Assembly (NCBI GenBank): GCA_037482015.1
Contig: JBBFKT010000005.1
Coordinates: forward strand, 1-64,000
Direction: 5' to 3'
From: Thermodesulforhabdaceae bacterium
GTDB taxonomy: Bacteria; Desulfobacterota; Syntrophobacteria; Syntrophobacterales; Thermodesulforhabdaceae
DNA length: 64,000 nucleotides
In this document: positions 37,801-45,995 of the stretch, piece after piece
How the letters are laid out: each line of letters starts with the position of its first letter
Numbering within the stretch: position 1 is the first letter of the stretch
Notes under the pieces: generated by a model
Databases searched by the model: none
What the model saw: the letters and a program-made list of their open reading frames with translations, nothing else
What the model was told of the DNA's origin: nothing
Translations under genes and position numbers: made by a program

Positions 37801-40453
37801 TTTCAGGTTTGCTAGCGTTGTTTCCAATGTTAAACCAAGTCTTGACGGTTTTACCAAGTCCTCTGGTAGTGAAAAAAACAAATTGTCAAGAGAAACAAAG
37901 GTTCGTGATGTAATCCTTAAAGGTGTCCGTCATCATAGCCTGAACATTGAAGAGTTGAAGCTACCGCTTGGTGCTATGATAGCTATCACAGGTGTAAGTG
38001 GCTCCGGGAAGTCCACTCTCGCCTTCGATGTGTTATTTAGCGAAGGGCAGAGGCGATATCTGGAATGTCTATCCAGTTATGTGAGAAACTATTTTCCTCT
38101 TCCTGAACGCCCCACCATTGATCTGTTAGAAGGACTCCCGCCAACGGTTGCGGTTGAACAAAGGTTAAGCCGTTTGGGTAACAAGTCCACAGTGGGAACA
38201 GTTACAGAAATTTACCATTTTCTGAGAGTCCTTTTTGCCAAAGCAGGAGAGCAGCATTGCCCCGGCTGTGGTCATCCAGTGGAAGCTCTAACCGAAGATG
38301 AACTGATTGCCAGGATAGAACACGAACTCAGTAGCCCCAATCCGCCTCTGGTGCTTTCACCGGTGGTTTACAGGCGCAAAGGAGTATATCGAGATCTGGC
38401 TAATAAGCTGGATCGCATGGGTTTTCAAGAACTTCGGGTTGACGGAGTGTGGATGAAGCCGTCTGAACTGGCTTCTTCTCTACTTTCTCGATTTACGGAT
38501 CATACGATTGAAGGTAAAGTTCCGCTATCGATTCCCTTCGGGGATGAGGCTATTGAATGGCTCCGTAAGGCTCTTAAACTAAGCGATGGTCTTTTTATGT
38601 TGGTTTACGATGATGGCAAAGAAGAAATGCTGAGCCTGAGGTTTTTCTGTCACCGCTGTCAGCGTAGCTTTATGCCTCTTGAACCGAGACTTTTTTCCTT
38701 TAACAGCCCTTATGGGGCTTGTCTGCGGTGCGATGGGACTGGAGGGGACGAAAACGGCAGTGTGTGTCCAGCTTGTGGAGGGAGTCGCTTAAACGAGCAG
38801 GCACGGGCGGTTAAATGGGCTGGGAGAGCAATACATGAATGGACAGCTCTTAGCGTTGATGAGTCTCTCCAGCTCTGGGAAAATATCGAGCAAAAACTTA
38901 ACTCTGTAGAATTTTCCAGATGGCGTGAGGTGTTGGAAGCTGTCAAAACCGAGATTATCAGCAGGTTGAGATTTCTTATGGATGTGGGACTTGGCTATCT
39001 AACTCTTGACCGATCTGGCGATACTTTGTCTGGAGGCGAAGTTCAGCGGATCAGGCTTGCGGCACACCTTGGCTCCAACCTCTGCGGAGTCTTTTACGTT
39101 CTGGATGAACCAACCATCGGACTTCATCCTTCCGACAACCATAAATTGCTCCAGTGTCTGAAGAAATTGCGTGATCGTGGCAATACGGTGTTGGTTGTAG
39201 AACATGATCAAGAAACTCTTAGAGCCGCAGACGTGGTGGTTGAACTGGGACCTGGCGCAGGACGGAATGGCGGACGGGTTGTTGCTAAGGGTAGATTTGA
39301 AGATCTTTTGGTGCAGGATGGAACTCTTACCGGAAGATCCTTTGGCAATGAGTTGTGTTTTGAAGAACTTGAAACTAGAAGACGACCGGTGAACTCTTCT
39401 CATAAGAACTGGCTTACCGTAAGATCTATTTCCATAAGGAATTTCAACGGCGTGGACGTATCAATACCTTTAGGAACGCTTACCTGCATTACCGGGGTTT
39501 CCGGCTCAGGAAAAAGCACTCTGCTTTTCGATGTTGTAAAAGTTGGACTTGAACGGGCGCTTTCTGATAAAGGTGACAGGGTCAGGAGTGGACACCTTCC
39601 TTTTTCTTATATTGAAGGTTACGAAGGTATTTCGCGAGTTCAGGAAGTGGATCATCAGCCGATAGGCCGAACATCCCGCTCCATCCCTGCAACATATATT
39701 GGTATATGGGATGAAATCCGTAAGATTTTTGCATCTCTTCCGGCAGCTAAAGCTCTCGGTTTTACTCCCGCTCACTTTTCCTTTAACATCGATGGTGGTA
39801 GATGTGAAATGTGCAAAGGGCAGGGAGTGGTTGTGGAAAAAATGGGCTTTTTACCGGATGTTACCAGAACATGCCCTGCCTGTGGCGGGACTAGATTCAA
39901 ATCTGATGTGCTTTCAGTTCGCCATCGAGGTTGCTCCATTGCTGATGTTCTTGCTATGACTTTCGATGAAGCAGGAGAACATTTTAAAGCTTACGGGCTT
40001 ATTGCTAAACCTGTAGAAATAGTCAGAAAGCTGGGACTTGGGTATCTAACTCTCGGACAGCCGAGTTCAACCCTTTCGGGTGGAGAAGCTCAGCGTATAA
40101 AACTTGTTAAGGAGTTGCAGAAGCAGAGCCGCCCGACTGTTTTTATGCTGGATGAACCAACCACGGGACTTCATAGGTCGGATATTGTGAAGTTAGTGGC
40201 TGTGCTGAGGGATTTGGTCGATCGAGGGCATACAGTGTTGGTTATTGAGCACAATATGGATTTCGTTAGACTAAGCGATTACATTATTGATATTGGTCCT
40301 GAGGGAGGCATACATGGAGGAAATATTGTAGCCTGTGGAACTCCAGAAGAAATGAAGGCTTTTGTAAATGTTTCCAGGACGGCAAGGGCTCTCTGGGGTT
40401 TGGGCGAAAGTGATGTAAGAAGAAGTGTGACGGCGATGCATTCCTGTGCATAA
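34895..40453 (+). CDS. uvrA: Double-length excinuclease ABC subunit UvrA (two UvrA halves fused)
   Basis: UvrA detects bulky DNA lesions and loads UvrB. This 1852-residue protein is two UvrA units in one chain: Walker A motifs lie near residues 30, 647, 1032 and 1533 (three GVSGSGKST, one GVSGAGKTT), and signature motifs near 482, 838, 1377 and 1725. Zinc-module Cys pairs (CPQCG/CPECKG, CEVCQG/CPACHG, CHRCQ/CPACGG, CEMCKG/CPACGG) occur in each half. The second signature reads LSAGESQR instead of LSGGE. Normal UvrA is about 940 residues and works as a dimer; double-length UvrA is known from Chlamydiae. The gene is intact, with no frame disruption. Confidence 0.93.
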   Translation: MMIHLRGVTQHNLASIDLDIPLGKMIGICGVSGSGKSTLAFHVIHAEGQRRYVETFSPYVRQFLERLTAPSAQSIENIPPTIALESGTTVKNARSTVGTLTDINDYLKLLYSLDMSLEDSSSSPEAIRSLVEAVCPNCNIPIRSATVESILSWLKVEKIGERFLILAPLNLDKYGFNPRELIYRGFVRIYTGGRQIHLEEDPITENISPPVFVVVDRVAYNGQEDETRIAESLRVAMQVGEGIVELAFPKNDESGSYFHYSFNAKKTCPQCGFVVPVRRPELFSFNSPLGACPECKGFGRIIGVNPDLVVPDKTLSLSDGAIKPWPPGTYEYRDLMKFCWRERIPTDVPFEELSQDARDKIFNGTADFYGVKGFFEWLEEKRYKVHVRVFLSRYRAFITCPVCGGTRYRKETGIFRLLGTPIYELQSWSITKCLDFFKAHREILCSSQSSSVLSNEIIRRLKLLDSLRLGYLSLDRSSRTLSGGEVQRVHLVRVLGSGLSNVLYIMDEPSTGLHPRDQEHLVKALRRFVEQGNTVLVVDHDPDILSACDELIELGPGGGKKGGRIIARGTPPELASNPESITGRYLLGCSAIGELFSVQSERDRMGALPCVPVPDDQARMLIVKDTRVNNLKNISVRFPLGRLIGVSGVSGAGKTTLVRTVLYSSWLKHKRLPVEDEIPPGSWKMEGLKWIDNMMFVDHRPVARTPRANLMSYAGIMSIVRNLLANTDEAREKGYGPGFFSFNQPGGRCEVCQGEGYEHHEMQFLADVYSECPACHGKRFKKEALEIRYKGWNIADFLDATAEDVASHFSDHPTIMQFLKPFFLLQLHHLKLGQPLATLSAGESQRLKLVPFVREMLALEKAGTRSSGKSCLILDEPSRGLHPLDLENLSSVLRMLVDRGHTVIMVEHNLQLLSLCDWIIDLGPGSGDEGGKLVYEGSVAGLMECAESATGLAMKNFIERRLRGQIDQSFRFASVVSNVKPSLDGFTKSSGSEKNKLSRETKVRDVILKGVRHHSLNIEELKLPLGAMIAITGVSGSGKSTLAFDVLFSEGQRRYLECLSSYVRNYFPLPERPTIDLLEGLPPTVAVEQRLSRLGNKSTVGTVTEIYHFLRVLFAKAGEQHCPGCGHPVEALTEDELIARIEHELSSPNPPLVLSPVVYRRKGVYRDLANKLDRMGFQELRVDGVWMKPSELASSLLSRFTDHTIEGKVPLSIPFGDEAIEWLRKALKLSDGLFMLVYDDGKEEMLSLRFFCHRCQRSFMPLEPRLFSFNSPYGACLRCDGTGGDENGSVCPACGGSRLNEQARAVKWAGRAIHEWTALSVDESLQLWENIEQKLNSVEFSRWREVLEAVKTEIISRLRFLMDVGLGYLTLDRSGDTLSGGEVQRIRLAAHLGSNLCGVFYVLDEPTIGLHPSDNHKLLQCLKKLRDRGNTVLVVEHDQETLRAADVVVELGPGAGRNGGRVVAKGRFEDLLVQDGTLTGRSFGNELCFEELETRRRPVNSSHKNWLTVRSISIRNFNGVDVSIPLGTLTCITGVSGSGKSTLLFDVVKVGLERALSDKGDRVRSGHLPFSYIEGYEGISRVQEVDHQPIGRTSRSIPATYIGIWDEIRKIFASLPAAKALGFTPAHFSFNIDGGRCEMCKGQGVVVEKMGFLPDVTRTCPACGGTRFKSDVLSVRHRGCSIADVLAMTFDEAGEHFKAYGLIAKPVEIVRKLGLGYLTLGQPSSTLSGGEAQRIKLVKELQKQSRPTVFMLDEPTTGLHRSDIVKLVAVLRDLVDRGHTVLVIEHNMDFVRLSDYIIDIGPEGGIHGGNIVACGTPEEMKAFVNVSRTARALWGLGESDVRRSVTAMHSCA

Positions 40454-40637
40454 AGAATCAGACAGGTATGCTACACAGGGTTGTTTGGTTTCTTACGGAT
40501 TGGTTTATAAATCAACCGCCAAGGAAGGGAAGGTTACACGGTAATTTATCGATGGAGGCGTAATTAAAGGGGGATAATACGATATATCAGCACTGTGACT
40601 TTACAAAAGATGATCAACATTGCGGGGGGATAAAGAT

Positions 40638-42017
40638 ATGCCGATAAGAGGAGTTCCTCAACTTATAGAAATAGTTAAGCGATGTGAAAATATAATGGCT
40701 AAGTTGGAGAAAGGCGAAATTGGACCGAAAGAAGGACTTGCAGAAGTAGCAAAGTTCATGGTGCATTTCCAAAAGATTGCGGAGCAGGCTGGTCTTGTAG
40801 CTTTAAGGCGACTCGGAAGGGAAATGGAAAAGTTTGTTAAGAATCCAGACCTCAACCCGGAGGAGTTGACCGCTCTCGCTTTTGTTTTTCCGACCATACG
40901 TGGCGGTTTGGAAGCAGAAACAATAGAGGACATTAGAGTGGCTGTGCTTGAGTCTTTCGAACTGCTTAATCTTCCTGTTCCTACTGACTGGCAAACAAGC
41001 ACTTTTGTTGTGGTTGAGGAGAAAGAAAAAAAGCCGGAACAAAAAGTTGTTGAAAAGCCTGCTCCTGCACCAGAAGAGCAAAAGAAAGTGGAAAAACCAG
41101 CAGAAAAACCAGAGTCAGTTAAGGGAATAGAACGGGAAGTGGAATCAGTCGATCGGGCTGTGAAAAATATAGGTGGAGTTGTTAAAACGGATGAAAGAGG
41201 TAATGTAACTATTACACTTCCACCTGATCAACTTCCCAAACTGCAACGACTTGTCGCTCCTGCGGATCCAGAAATCGATTTTTCAGAAACTATTCCGGTA
41301 GAGACGGAAACCGAAAAAGAAGTTATTGCCAAGATAAAAGAGTTCATGGCAGCTTTTTCTCAGGGAGATTTTGAGAAAGCTCAAGAAATTCTGGAAGATC
41401 TTTCGCAAGTTAAGGAAGGAAGCGAACTTTTCAAGGAAATCGGTCAAGTTGCTAGACAACTTCATTCTGCATTCAAGGAATTTATGCAGGCTTTAGATCC
41501 TGCTCTTAAGGAACTTGCTCTGGATTACCTGCCGGATTCCGAAAGTCGTCTCCAGCACCTTATGAAGCTTACAGAAGAAGCTGCCAATACAACTCTGGAC
41601 TGCACTGAGCGAATGACTGAACGGAACGCTCGAGACATGGAGCTTATTGACCGTCTAAAGCATCACATCGCTCGTCTAAAGCCCATCGGAAAAGGTGCAG
41701 AAAGCCGTATGGAGGAAATTGAAGCAATTATTGCAACCCTTGAAGAATCCAGATTATCAGATAAAGATGATATTAAGACTATCCTTTCGGCTCAGAATTT
41801 CCAGGATCTTAGTGGTCAAACAGTAATGAAGGTTATGGAGATTATGCGAAATCTACAGGATCGACTCATTGGGATCATCAAGAGCTTTGGTATGAAAACA
41901 GAAAAGAAGACAAAGAAGAAGGATGAGCTACTCCAAGGCCCTGCTCATGAAAAGATGGAAGGGGCGTTGAAGTCTCAGGATGAGGTGGATGCTTTGCTAG
42001 CTCAATTTGGATTTTGA
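40638..42017 (+). CDS. cheZ: Long CheZ-type chemotaxis phosphatase
   Basis: CheZ dephosphorylates CheY-P. The C-terminal part has the catalytic Asp and Gln in NFQDLSGQTVMKVMEIM (about residues 386-402) and the CheY-binding tail SQDEVDALLAQFGF at the very end. At about 459 residues it is twice the E. coli length: an extra N-terminal helical domain (about 1-120, HPt-like in appearance but with no obvious phosphorylatable His motif) and a Lys/Pro/Glu-rich linker (about 128-165) precede the CheZ four-helix region. A TTG at 40620 is open, but the ATG at 40638 behind GGGGGGA is the better start. Confidence 0.85.
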   Translation: MPIRGVPQLIEIVKRCENIMAKLEKGEIGPKEGLAEVAKFMVHFQKIAEQAGLVALRRLGREMEKFVKNPDLNPEELTALAFVFPTIRGGLEAETIEDIRVAVLESFELLNLPVPTDWQTSTFVVVEEKEKKPEQKVVEKPAPAPEEQKKVEKPAEKPESVKGIEREVESVDRAVKNIGGVVKTDERGNVTITLPPDQLPKLQRLVAPADPEIDFSETIPVETETEKEVIAKIKEFMAAFSQGDFEKAQEILEDLSQVKEGSELFKEIGQVARQLHSAFKEFMQALDPALKELALDYLPDSESRLQHLMKLTEEAANTTLDCTERMTERNARDMELIDRLKHHIARLKPIGKGAESRMEEIEAIIATLEESRLSDKDDIKTILSAQNFQDLSGQTVMKVMEIMRNLQDRLIGIIKSFGMKTEKKTKKKDELLQGPAHEKMEGALKSQDEVDALLAQFGF

Positions 42018-42028
42018 TGGCAGATTAA

Positions 42029-42967
42029 ATGACCATGCTTCGAGTTTTCGTAGACACTATTCTTCCGCTTTTTTTGGTTATTATTTTAGGGTTTATTCTA
42101 AACAGAAAGGGTATTCTAGGGCAGGGATGGGCTGGCCCTGCGAATAAAATCACTTATTATATTGCAGTCCCAGCAATTCTTTTTAAGTCTCTGGTTGAAC
42201 AGGACATTAGAAGTCTTTTATCTCTCCATCTGGTTATTGCAGTAATAGTGCCTATTTTGGTAACCACTTTTATAGCCTGGTTCACTGTGATTATTTTTTT
42301 TAATCGCCTTCCAAACAACATTAAGGGCACCTTTATTCATTCTAGCATCCACGGAAACATTGGTTATATGGCTTACGCGGTTTCTTACTACGCTCTGGGA
42401 GAGCGTCTTTTTTCCAACGTCGTTATCTTCAGCTCGATTTTGATTCTGGTTCAGAACATTTTTGGAGTTATTATTCTTACGCTTCACAGCCGATCGTGGT
42501 CCTGTCGGGAATCTTTCAGGATTCTCTGGTTATCGCTATTCACAAATCCCATTATTATTTCTGTGTTTGTGGGTATTGTTGTGTCCCTTGTGGGACTTAA
42601 GCTACCGGTCTCTTTTATGAGGCTTATAAAGATTCTTTCCGATATGGGTCTTCCAACCGCTCTTATACTTGTTGGGGCTGGGCTGGTTTTTGGTGACGTC
42701 CGCCATCTTTGGAAAGAAATGTTCGCCATTGGGGCTCTTAAGCTGGTTTTTATGCCCCTTTTAGGTGCTCTTGTTGCCCATTTTATGGGCTTTCCTCAGC
42801 AGTTAGCTCTTCCTCTCCTTATTCTTCTTGCTTCTCCCACTGCAACGGTTACCTATGTTATGGCTACCCAGCTTGGAGGTTCTCCCAGTCTGGCTTCAGC
42901 CGTTGTTTCAGTCCAGACCATAGCCTGTGCTCTGTCTTACAGCTTCGTGCTTGGATTATACTCATAA
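42029..42967 (+). CDS. AEC-family (auxin efflux carrier-like) permease
   Basis: The 312-residue protein has about ten hydrophobic helices in two five-helix blocks, starting FVDTILPLFLVIILGFILNR and including IHGNIGYMAYAVSYYALG and LPTALILVGAGLVFGD, the pattern of AEC transporters that move small carboxylates such as malate. The substrate cannot be deduced. It lies 11 bp after cheZ, so it may be cotranscribed, but a functional link is unclear. The following reductase gene is 139 bp away. Confidence 0.82.
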   Translation: MTMLRVFVDTILPLFLVIILGFILNRKGILGQGWAGPANKITYYIAVPAILFKSLVEQDIRSLLSLHLVIAVIVPILVTTFIAWFTVIIFFNRLPNNIKGTFIHSSIHGNIGYMAYAVSYYALGERLFSNVVIFSSILILVQNIFGVIILTLHSRSWSCRESFRILWLSLFTNPIIISVFVGIVVSLVGLKLPVSFMRLIKILSDMGLPTALILVGAGLVFGDVRHLWKEMFAIGALKLVFMPLLGALVAHFMGFPQQLALPLLILLASPTATVTYVMATQLGGSPSLASAVVSVQTIACALSYSFVLGLYS

Positions 42968-43105
42968 CACTCACCAATTTATTAACCCGCCTCGCATTAT
43001 ACTAACCTATTTGCCAGGTCTGGTTTTGCCCGAGTATCTAAATACTTCCTGGAAATCATTCCGGTATCTTGGTGATTTCTAACATGGTCAGAGAAAGGAG
43101 AGCCT

Positions 43106-44383
43106 ATGAAAAGCGTTTATGACGCCATGTGGGAACGTTTGAATCTTGACCTTGACGCTCACGCCGCCCTCTTGGAAGTGCTTGGAAAATTCTACGGCGA
43201 TATTTATCTGAGTCAGCAGGGACGTCTTAAAGGAATGGAATATATCGATTTTGTGATTTCCGAAATTCACGGTCTTCGCATCAAGGAACTTCAGGAAGCA
43301 AAGGCTCAGGGGCGAAAAGTTGTCGGCACTTTTTGTGTCTTTGTTCCGGAGGAAATTATCTGGGCGGCAGATGCTATTGCTGTAGGACTTTGCGCTGGAG
43401 CCGAAGCTGGTAAAGAACGAGCAGAAGAAATTCTTCCGAGAAATCTCTGTTCGCTTATAAAATCTTTCGTGGGTTTTAAACTAGCCAGGCTTTGCCCCTT
43501 TTTCGAATCCTGTGATCTTGTAGTTGGTGAAACCACATGCGACGGCAAAAAGAAGACATATGAAATCTTCGGAGAGCATGTGCCGATGTATGTTATGGAA
43601 ATTCCCCAGATGAAGCATGAGGCTGATAAAGAGTTGTGGCGGAAGGAAATACTCAGGTTCAAGGAAAAAATTGAATCACTTACGGGTAATACCGTTACTT
43701 TTGAAAAACTCAAAAAAGCCGTGAAAATGCTAAATGATAGAAGACGTGTTTTGCAACGGCTTAACGACCTTCGCCGTCATCATCCCGCTCCAATATCTGG
43801 TCGTGATGCTCTATTGGTAAACCAGATAAGCTTTTATGATGACCCCGAACGGTTTACTCAGCAAATAAACAAGCTTTGCGATGAACTTGAAAATCGCATT
43901 CAGAAAGGCAATGGAGCGGTTCCTGAGAATGCCGTTCGAGTAATGATTTCAGGTTGCCCCATGGCTATACCTAACTGGAAGCTTCCTTATGTGGTGGAAT
44001 CTTCCGGGGCTGTGGTGGTTTTTGAAGAGTCCTGCGTGGGAAGCCGAAACACCCGAGACCTTGTTGACGAATCAGCAGAGACAATGGATGAACTGATCGA
44101 CGCTCTTGTGGATCGATATTCTCGTATAGACTGCGCCTGTTTTACTCCCAATGAGGAACGGATTGCTCATATCATTGATGCTGCGAGAAAATGGAATGTC
44201 AAAGGAGTCATCCACTATCATCTTAATTTCTGCCAGCCTTACGAAATTGAGAGCTTCCGGGTTGAAAAAGCTCTGGCTCGGGAAGGCATACCCTTCATAA
44301 GCATCGGGACGGATTACAGTATGGAAGATCTTGAACAACTGAAAACCAGAGTTCAGGCATTCATTGAGATGATAAGTGCCTAG
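43106..44383 (+). CDS. Double-cubane-cluster-type reductase (2-hydroxyacyl-CoA dehydratase D-like)
   Basis: This 425-residue protein belongs to the HgdB/HgdC-associated dehydratase superfamily. Cysteines are at 77, 96, 115, 130, 136 and 145 (RLCPFFESCD, GETTCDGKKK), with others at 284 (ISGCPMAIPNWKL), 310 (ESCVG) and 376 (NFCQP). A single dehydratase-type subunit with TTCDGKKK, next to one activase and without a second subunit gene, is the arrangement of double-cubane [8Fe-9S] proteins and of E. coli yjiM-yjiL. These carry out low-potential reduction of small molecules in vitro; the natural substrate is unknown. A true 2-hydroxyacyl-CoA dehydratase is less likely because its partner subunit is missing. 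Confidence 0.8.
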   Translation: MKSVYDAMWERLNLDLDAHAALLEVLGKFYGDIYLSQQGRLKGMEYIDFVISEIHGLRIKELQEAKAQGRKVVGTFCVFVPEEIIWAADAIAVGLCAGAEAGKERAEEILPRNLCSLIKSFVGFKLARLCPFFESCDLVVGETTCDGKKKTYEIFGEHVPMYVMEIPQMKHEADKELWRKEILRFKEKIESLTGNTVTFEKLKKAVKMLNDRRRVLQRLNDLRRHHPAPISGRDALLVNQISFYDDPERFTQQINKLCDELENRIQKGNGAVPENAVRVMISGCPMAIPNWKLPYVVESSGAVVVFEESCVGSRNTRDLVDESAETMDELIDALVDRYSRIDCACFTPNEERIAHIIDAARKWNVKGVIHYHLNFCQPYEIESFRVEKALAREGIPFISIGTDYSMEDLEQLKTRVQAFIEMISA

Positions 44384-44396
44384 GGGTTTATAGAAG

Positions 44397-45170
44397 ATGT
44401 TTTGGGGAATTGATATCGGGTCGCGCTCTATTGAGCTTGTGGGAATAGATGAAAATGGGAGAGTGAAAGTTACAAAACTTATGCCGACTGCTTATAACCC
44501 AATTGGGCAGATGGAACTGATACTTAAAGATGTGCCTGAAAGCGACCCGATAGTGTCCACAGGCTATGGAAGAAATCTTTTTATGGAACACTTTCCCTGG
44601 GAAGGAAAAAGAAAATCTGTCACGGAAATACAGGCTTACGCAAAGGGAGCGCTGGCTCTATACCCTGAAGTTAGAATGATTCTAGACATTGGCGGACAGG
44701 ATACCAAAGCGATTGCTCTGGATGATCGAGGACAGATTGTTAAATTCGAAATGAACGATCGTTGTGCGGCTGGGACAGGAAAATTTCTGGAATTCATGGC
44801 AGCGGCTCTTCATGTTCCGCTGGAGGAATTTGGGGAGTTTGCCATGAAAGCCACGAAGAAACTGAAAGTAGCAAGTTTATGCACGGTTTTTGCCGAGTCT
44901 GAAGCCACTTCTCTTATGGCAAGAGGGGAGAAGCCAGAGGACATAGCCAGAGCACTTCATGAATCTATTGTTTCAAGAACGGTTGCTATGGTAAAACGGG
45001 TGGGCTTTAAGAAACCTCTTCTATTTGGAGGCGGAGTAGCTCGAAATATATGTGTGGTTAATCTTATCACTGAAGCCTTGAATTGTGAGCCAATTATTCC
45101 TGATAATCCCGAAGCTGTTGGCGCTCTAGGGGCTGCATTGATTGCAAGGGAAAATTATATTGCGCTCTGA
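44397..45170 (+). CDS. ATP-dependent activase/reductase of the dehydratase/double-cubane family
   Basis: The 257-residue protein is an ASKHA-fold ATPase: phosphate loop GIDIGSRSIELVGID, second loop ILDIGGQDTKAIAL, and adenosine-binding FGGGVARN. Cys123 (NDRCAAGTGKFLEF) and Cys162 (ASLCTVFAESEA) should bridge one [4Fe-4S] cluster across a homodimer. It is expected to hydrolyse ATP to push an electron into the adjacent reductase. The gap is 13 bp, so the two genes form an operon. Length is typical. Confidence 0.9.
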   Translation: MFWGIDIGSRSIELVGIDENGRVKVTKLMPTAYNPIGQMELILKDVPESDPIVSTGYGRNLFMEHFPWEGKRKSVTEIQAYAKGALALYPEVRMILDIGGQDTKAIALDDRGQIVKFEMNDRCAAGTGKFLEFMAAALHVPLEEFGEFAMKATKKLKVASLCTVFAESEATSLMARGEKPEDIARALHESIVSRTVAMVKRVGFKKPLLFGGGVARNICVVNLITEALNCEPIIPDNPEAVGALGAALIARENYIAL

Positions 45171-45226
45171 TTTAACAGCATAGGTTTTGTGATCAAATGC
45201 ATAGAGCCTCGTGATCTTACCATATC

Positions 45227-45254
45227 GTAGGGGCATGGTATGCCATGCTCCTGC
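45227..45254. repeat. GTAGGGGC-type palindromic repeat
   Basis: GTAGGGGCATGG at 45227-45238 pairs with CCATGCTCCTGC at 45243-45254 across a 4-base loop, with two mismatches. It begins with the same GTAGGGGC as the perfect palindrome at 45668-45701. Confidence 0.55.
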
Positions 45255-45359
45255 AGTATAGTAACCATGAGAGTTATCATCGCAATCTTTCCTGCACATC
45301 CTTTTGGAAGCTATGAGAGTGTTTGAAAATTTTTTCCATGCAGGGTTGTCCTGGCGATA

Positions 45360-45381
45360 GGCTCACATGTTTATGTGGGCC
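45360..45381 (+). other. Strong hairpin just upstream of the intron-like segment
   Basis: GGCTCACAT and ATGTGGGCC form a 9-bp stem (one G-T pair) with a GTTT loop. It lacks a T-tract. Some bacterial group II introns insert next to stem-loops, so its position 25 bp before the intron-like start at 45406 may be meaningful. Confidence 0.5.
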
Positions 45382-45563
45382 ACGCATACGTCGCCCCTAC
45401 ATTCAGTGCGCCCAGCATGTGCGTGCTCCTGGAGGTGAAAGTCCTCCCGTGAGTTGATCACAGCGAGCGAAGGGAAGCACAACTGCACGAGGGTGACCGA
45501 GTGTGGGGAGGAAGCGTCGAACGAAACTGCGAGCCGATGGACAAGAACCGGACCCCTCCCCAG

Positions 45564-45585
45564 CCCTCCCCGTTGACGGGGAGGG
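45564..45585. repeat. GC-rich palindrome nested in the intron-like segment
   Basis: CCCTCCCCG at 45564-45572 and CGGGGAGGG at 45577-45585 form a perfect 9-bp stem with a TTGA loop, within a longer GC-rich block (45550-45608). Such GGGGAGGG-type palindromes occur as dispersed repeats in many genomes; here it interrupts what should be domain I. Confidence 0.55.
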
Positions 45586-45667
45586 GGTGCGGAGCGGGGC
45601 GAGCGGGCTAGAGTCCGAGAAGCTCTCGTGATCAAGGTGAAGTGGCGTAAATTCGGCGGTTGTGCAT

Positions 45668-45701
45668 CATGTAGGGGCGACACATGCGTCGCCCCTACAT
45701 G
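45668..45701. repeat. Perfect 14-bp GTAGGGGCGAC palindrome nested in the intron-like segment
   Basis: CATGTAGGGGCGAC at 45668-45681 and GTCGCCCCTACATG at 45688-45701 flank ACATGC. It is the clearest copy of the GTAGGGGCG palindrome family in this window. Confidence 0.7.
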
Positions 45702-45995
45702 CACCTGAAAAGGGTGACGGTGGTGAGTCGGAGCGAGAAGTCAGCAGAGGCCGTAGTAGCTGCTTGCTCAACTTTTCGAACCGCCCGGTGCGGACCCGCA
45801 TGCCGGGTGGTGTGGAATGGGATCGGTCAAACTGACCGCCCCTATCCCAATTCTGTCAAATCACATGTTGAGTGGTTTCTTAGCTACTCACGTCTGGAAA
45901 GGTCCCCAAAGTTGAGATCCATCCATGCGTTTTCTGCGGTTTATATTACTTGACCATCCTATAAGGGAAGTTTTCGAACACCCTTTCGGAATCTA

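Larger units (their letters stand above)
45406..45851 (+). mobile_element. ORF-less group II intron-like remnant
   Basis: The 5' end reads GTGCGCCCAGCATG, a typical group II intron start, followed by GTGAGTTGATCACAGC and GTCGAACGAAACTGCGAGC, as seen in domain I of bacterial introns. Near the 3' end GAACCGCCCGGTGCGGACCC (from 45779) and GCATGCCGGGTGGTGTGG form the short two-arm helix expected for domain V, and GGGATCGGTCAAACTGACCG with CCCCTATCCCAATT resembles domain VI and the intron end. Between them, AAGTCAGCAGAGGCCGTAGT resembles the start of a maturase reading frame, but the reverse-transcriptase gene is missing. Exact ends are estimated. Confidence 0.72.

Noticed and set aside
45363-45704. 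113-residue minus-strand reading frame with Pro/Arg-rich sequence
   Set aside because: It runs antisense through the intron-like segment and its palindromes; composition is repeat-driven and there is no ribosome-binding site.
45684-45953. 89-residue plus-strand reading frame
   Set aside because: It crosses the maturase remnant, domain V and the intron end; only a few residues (SEKSAEAVVAA) resemble a maturase start, so it is not a gene.
45319-45981. Imperfect inverted pair GTGTTTGAAAA / TTTTCGAACAC around the intron region
   Set aside because: Ten of eleven bases match, but this is short and AT-rich; no target-site duplication or transposase supports it as element ends.
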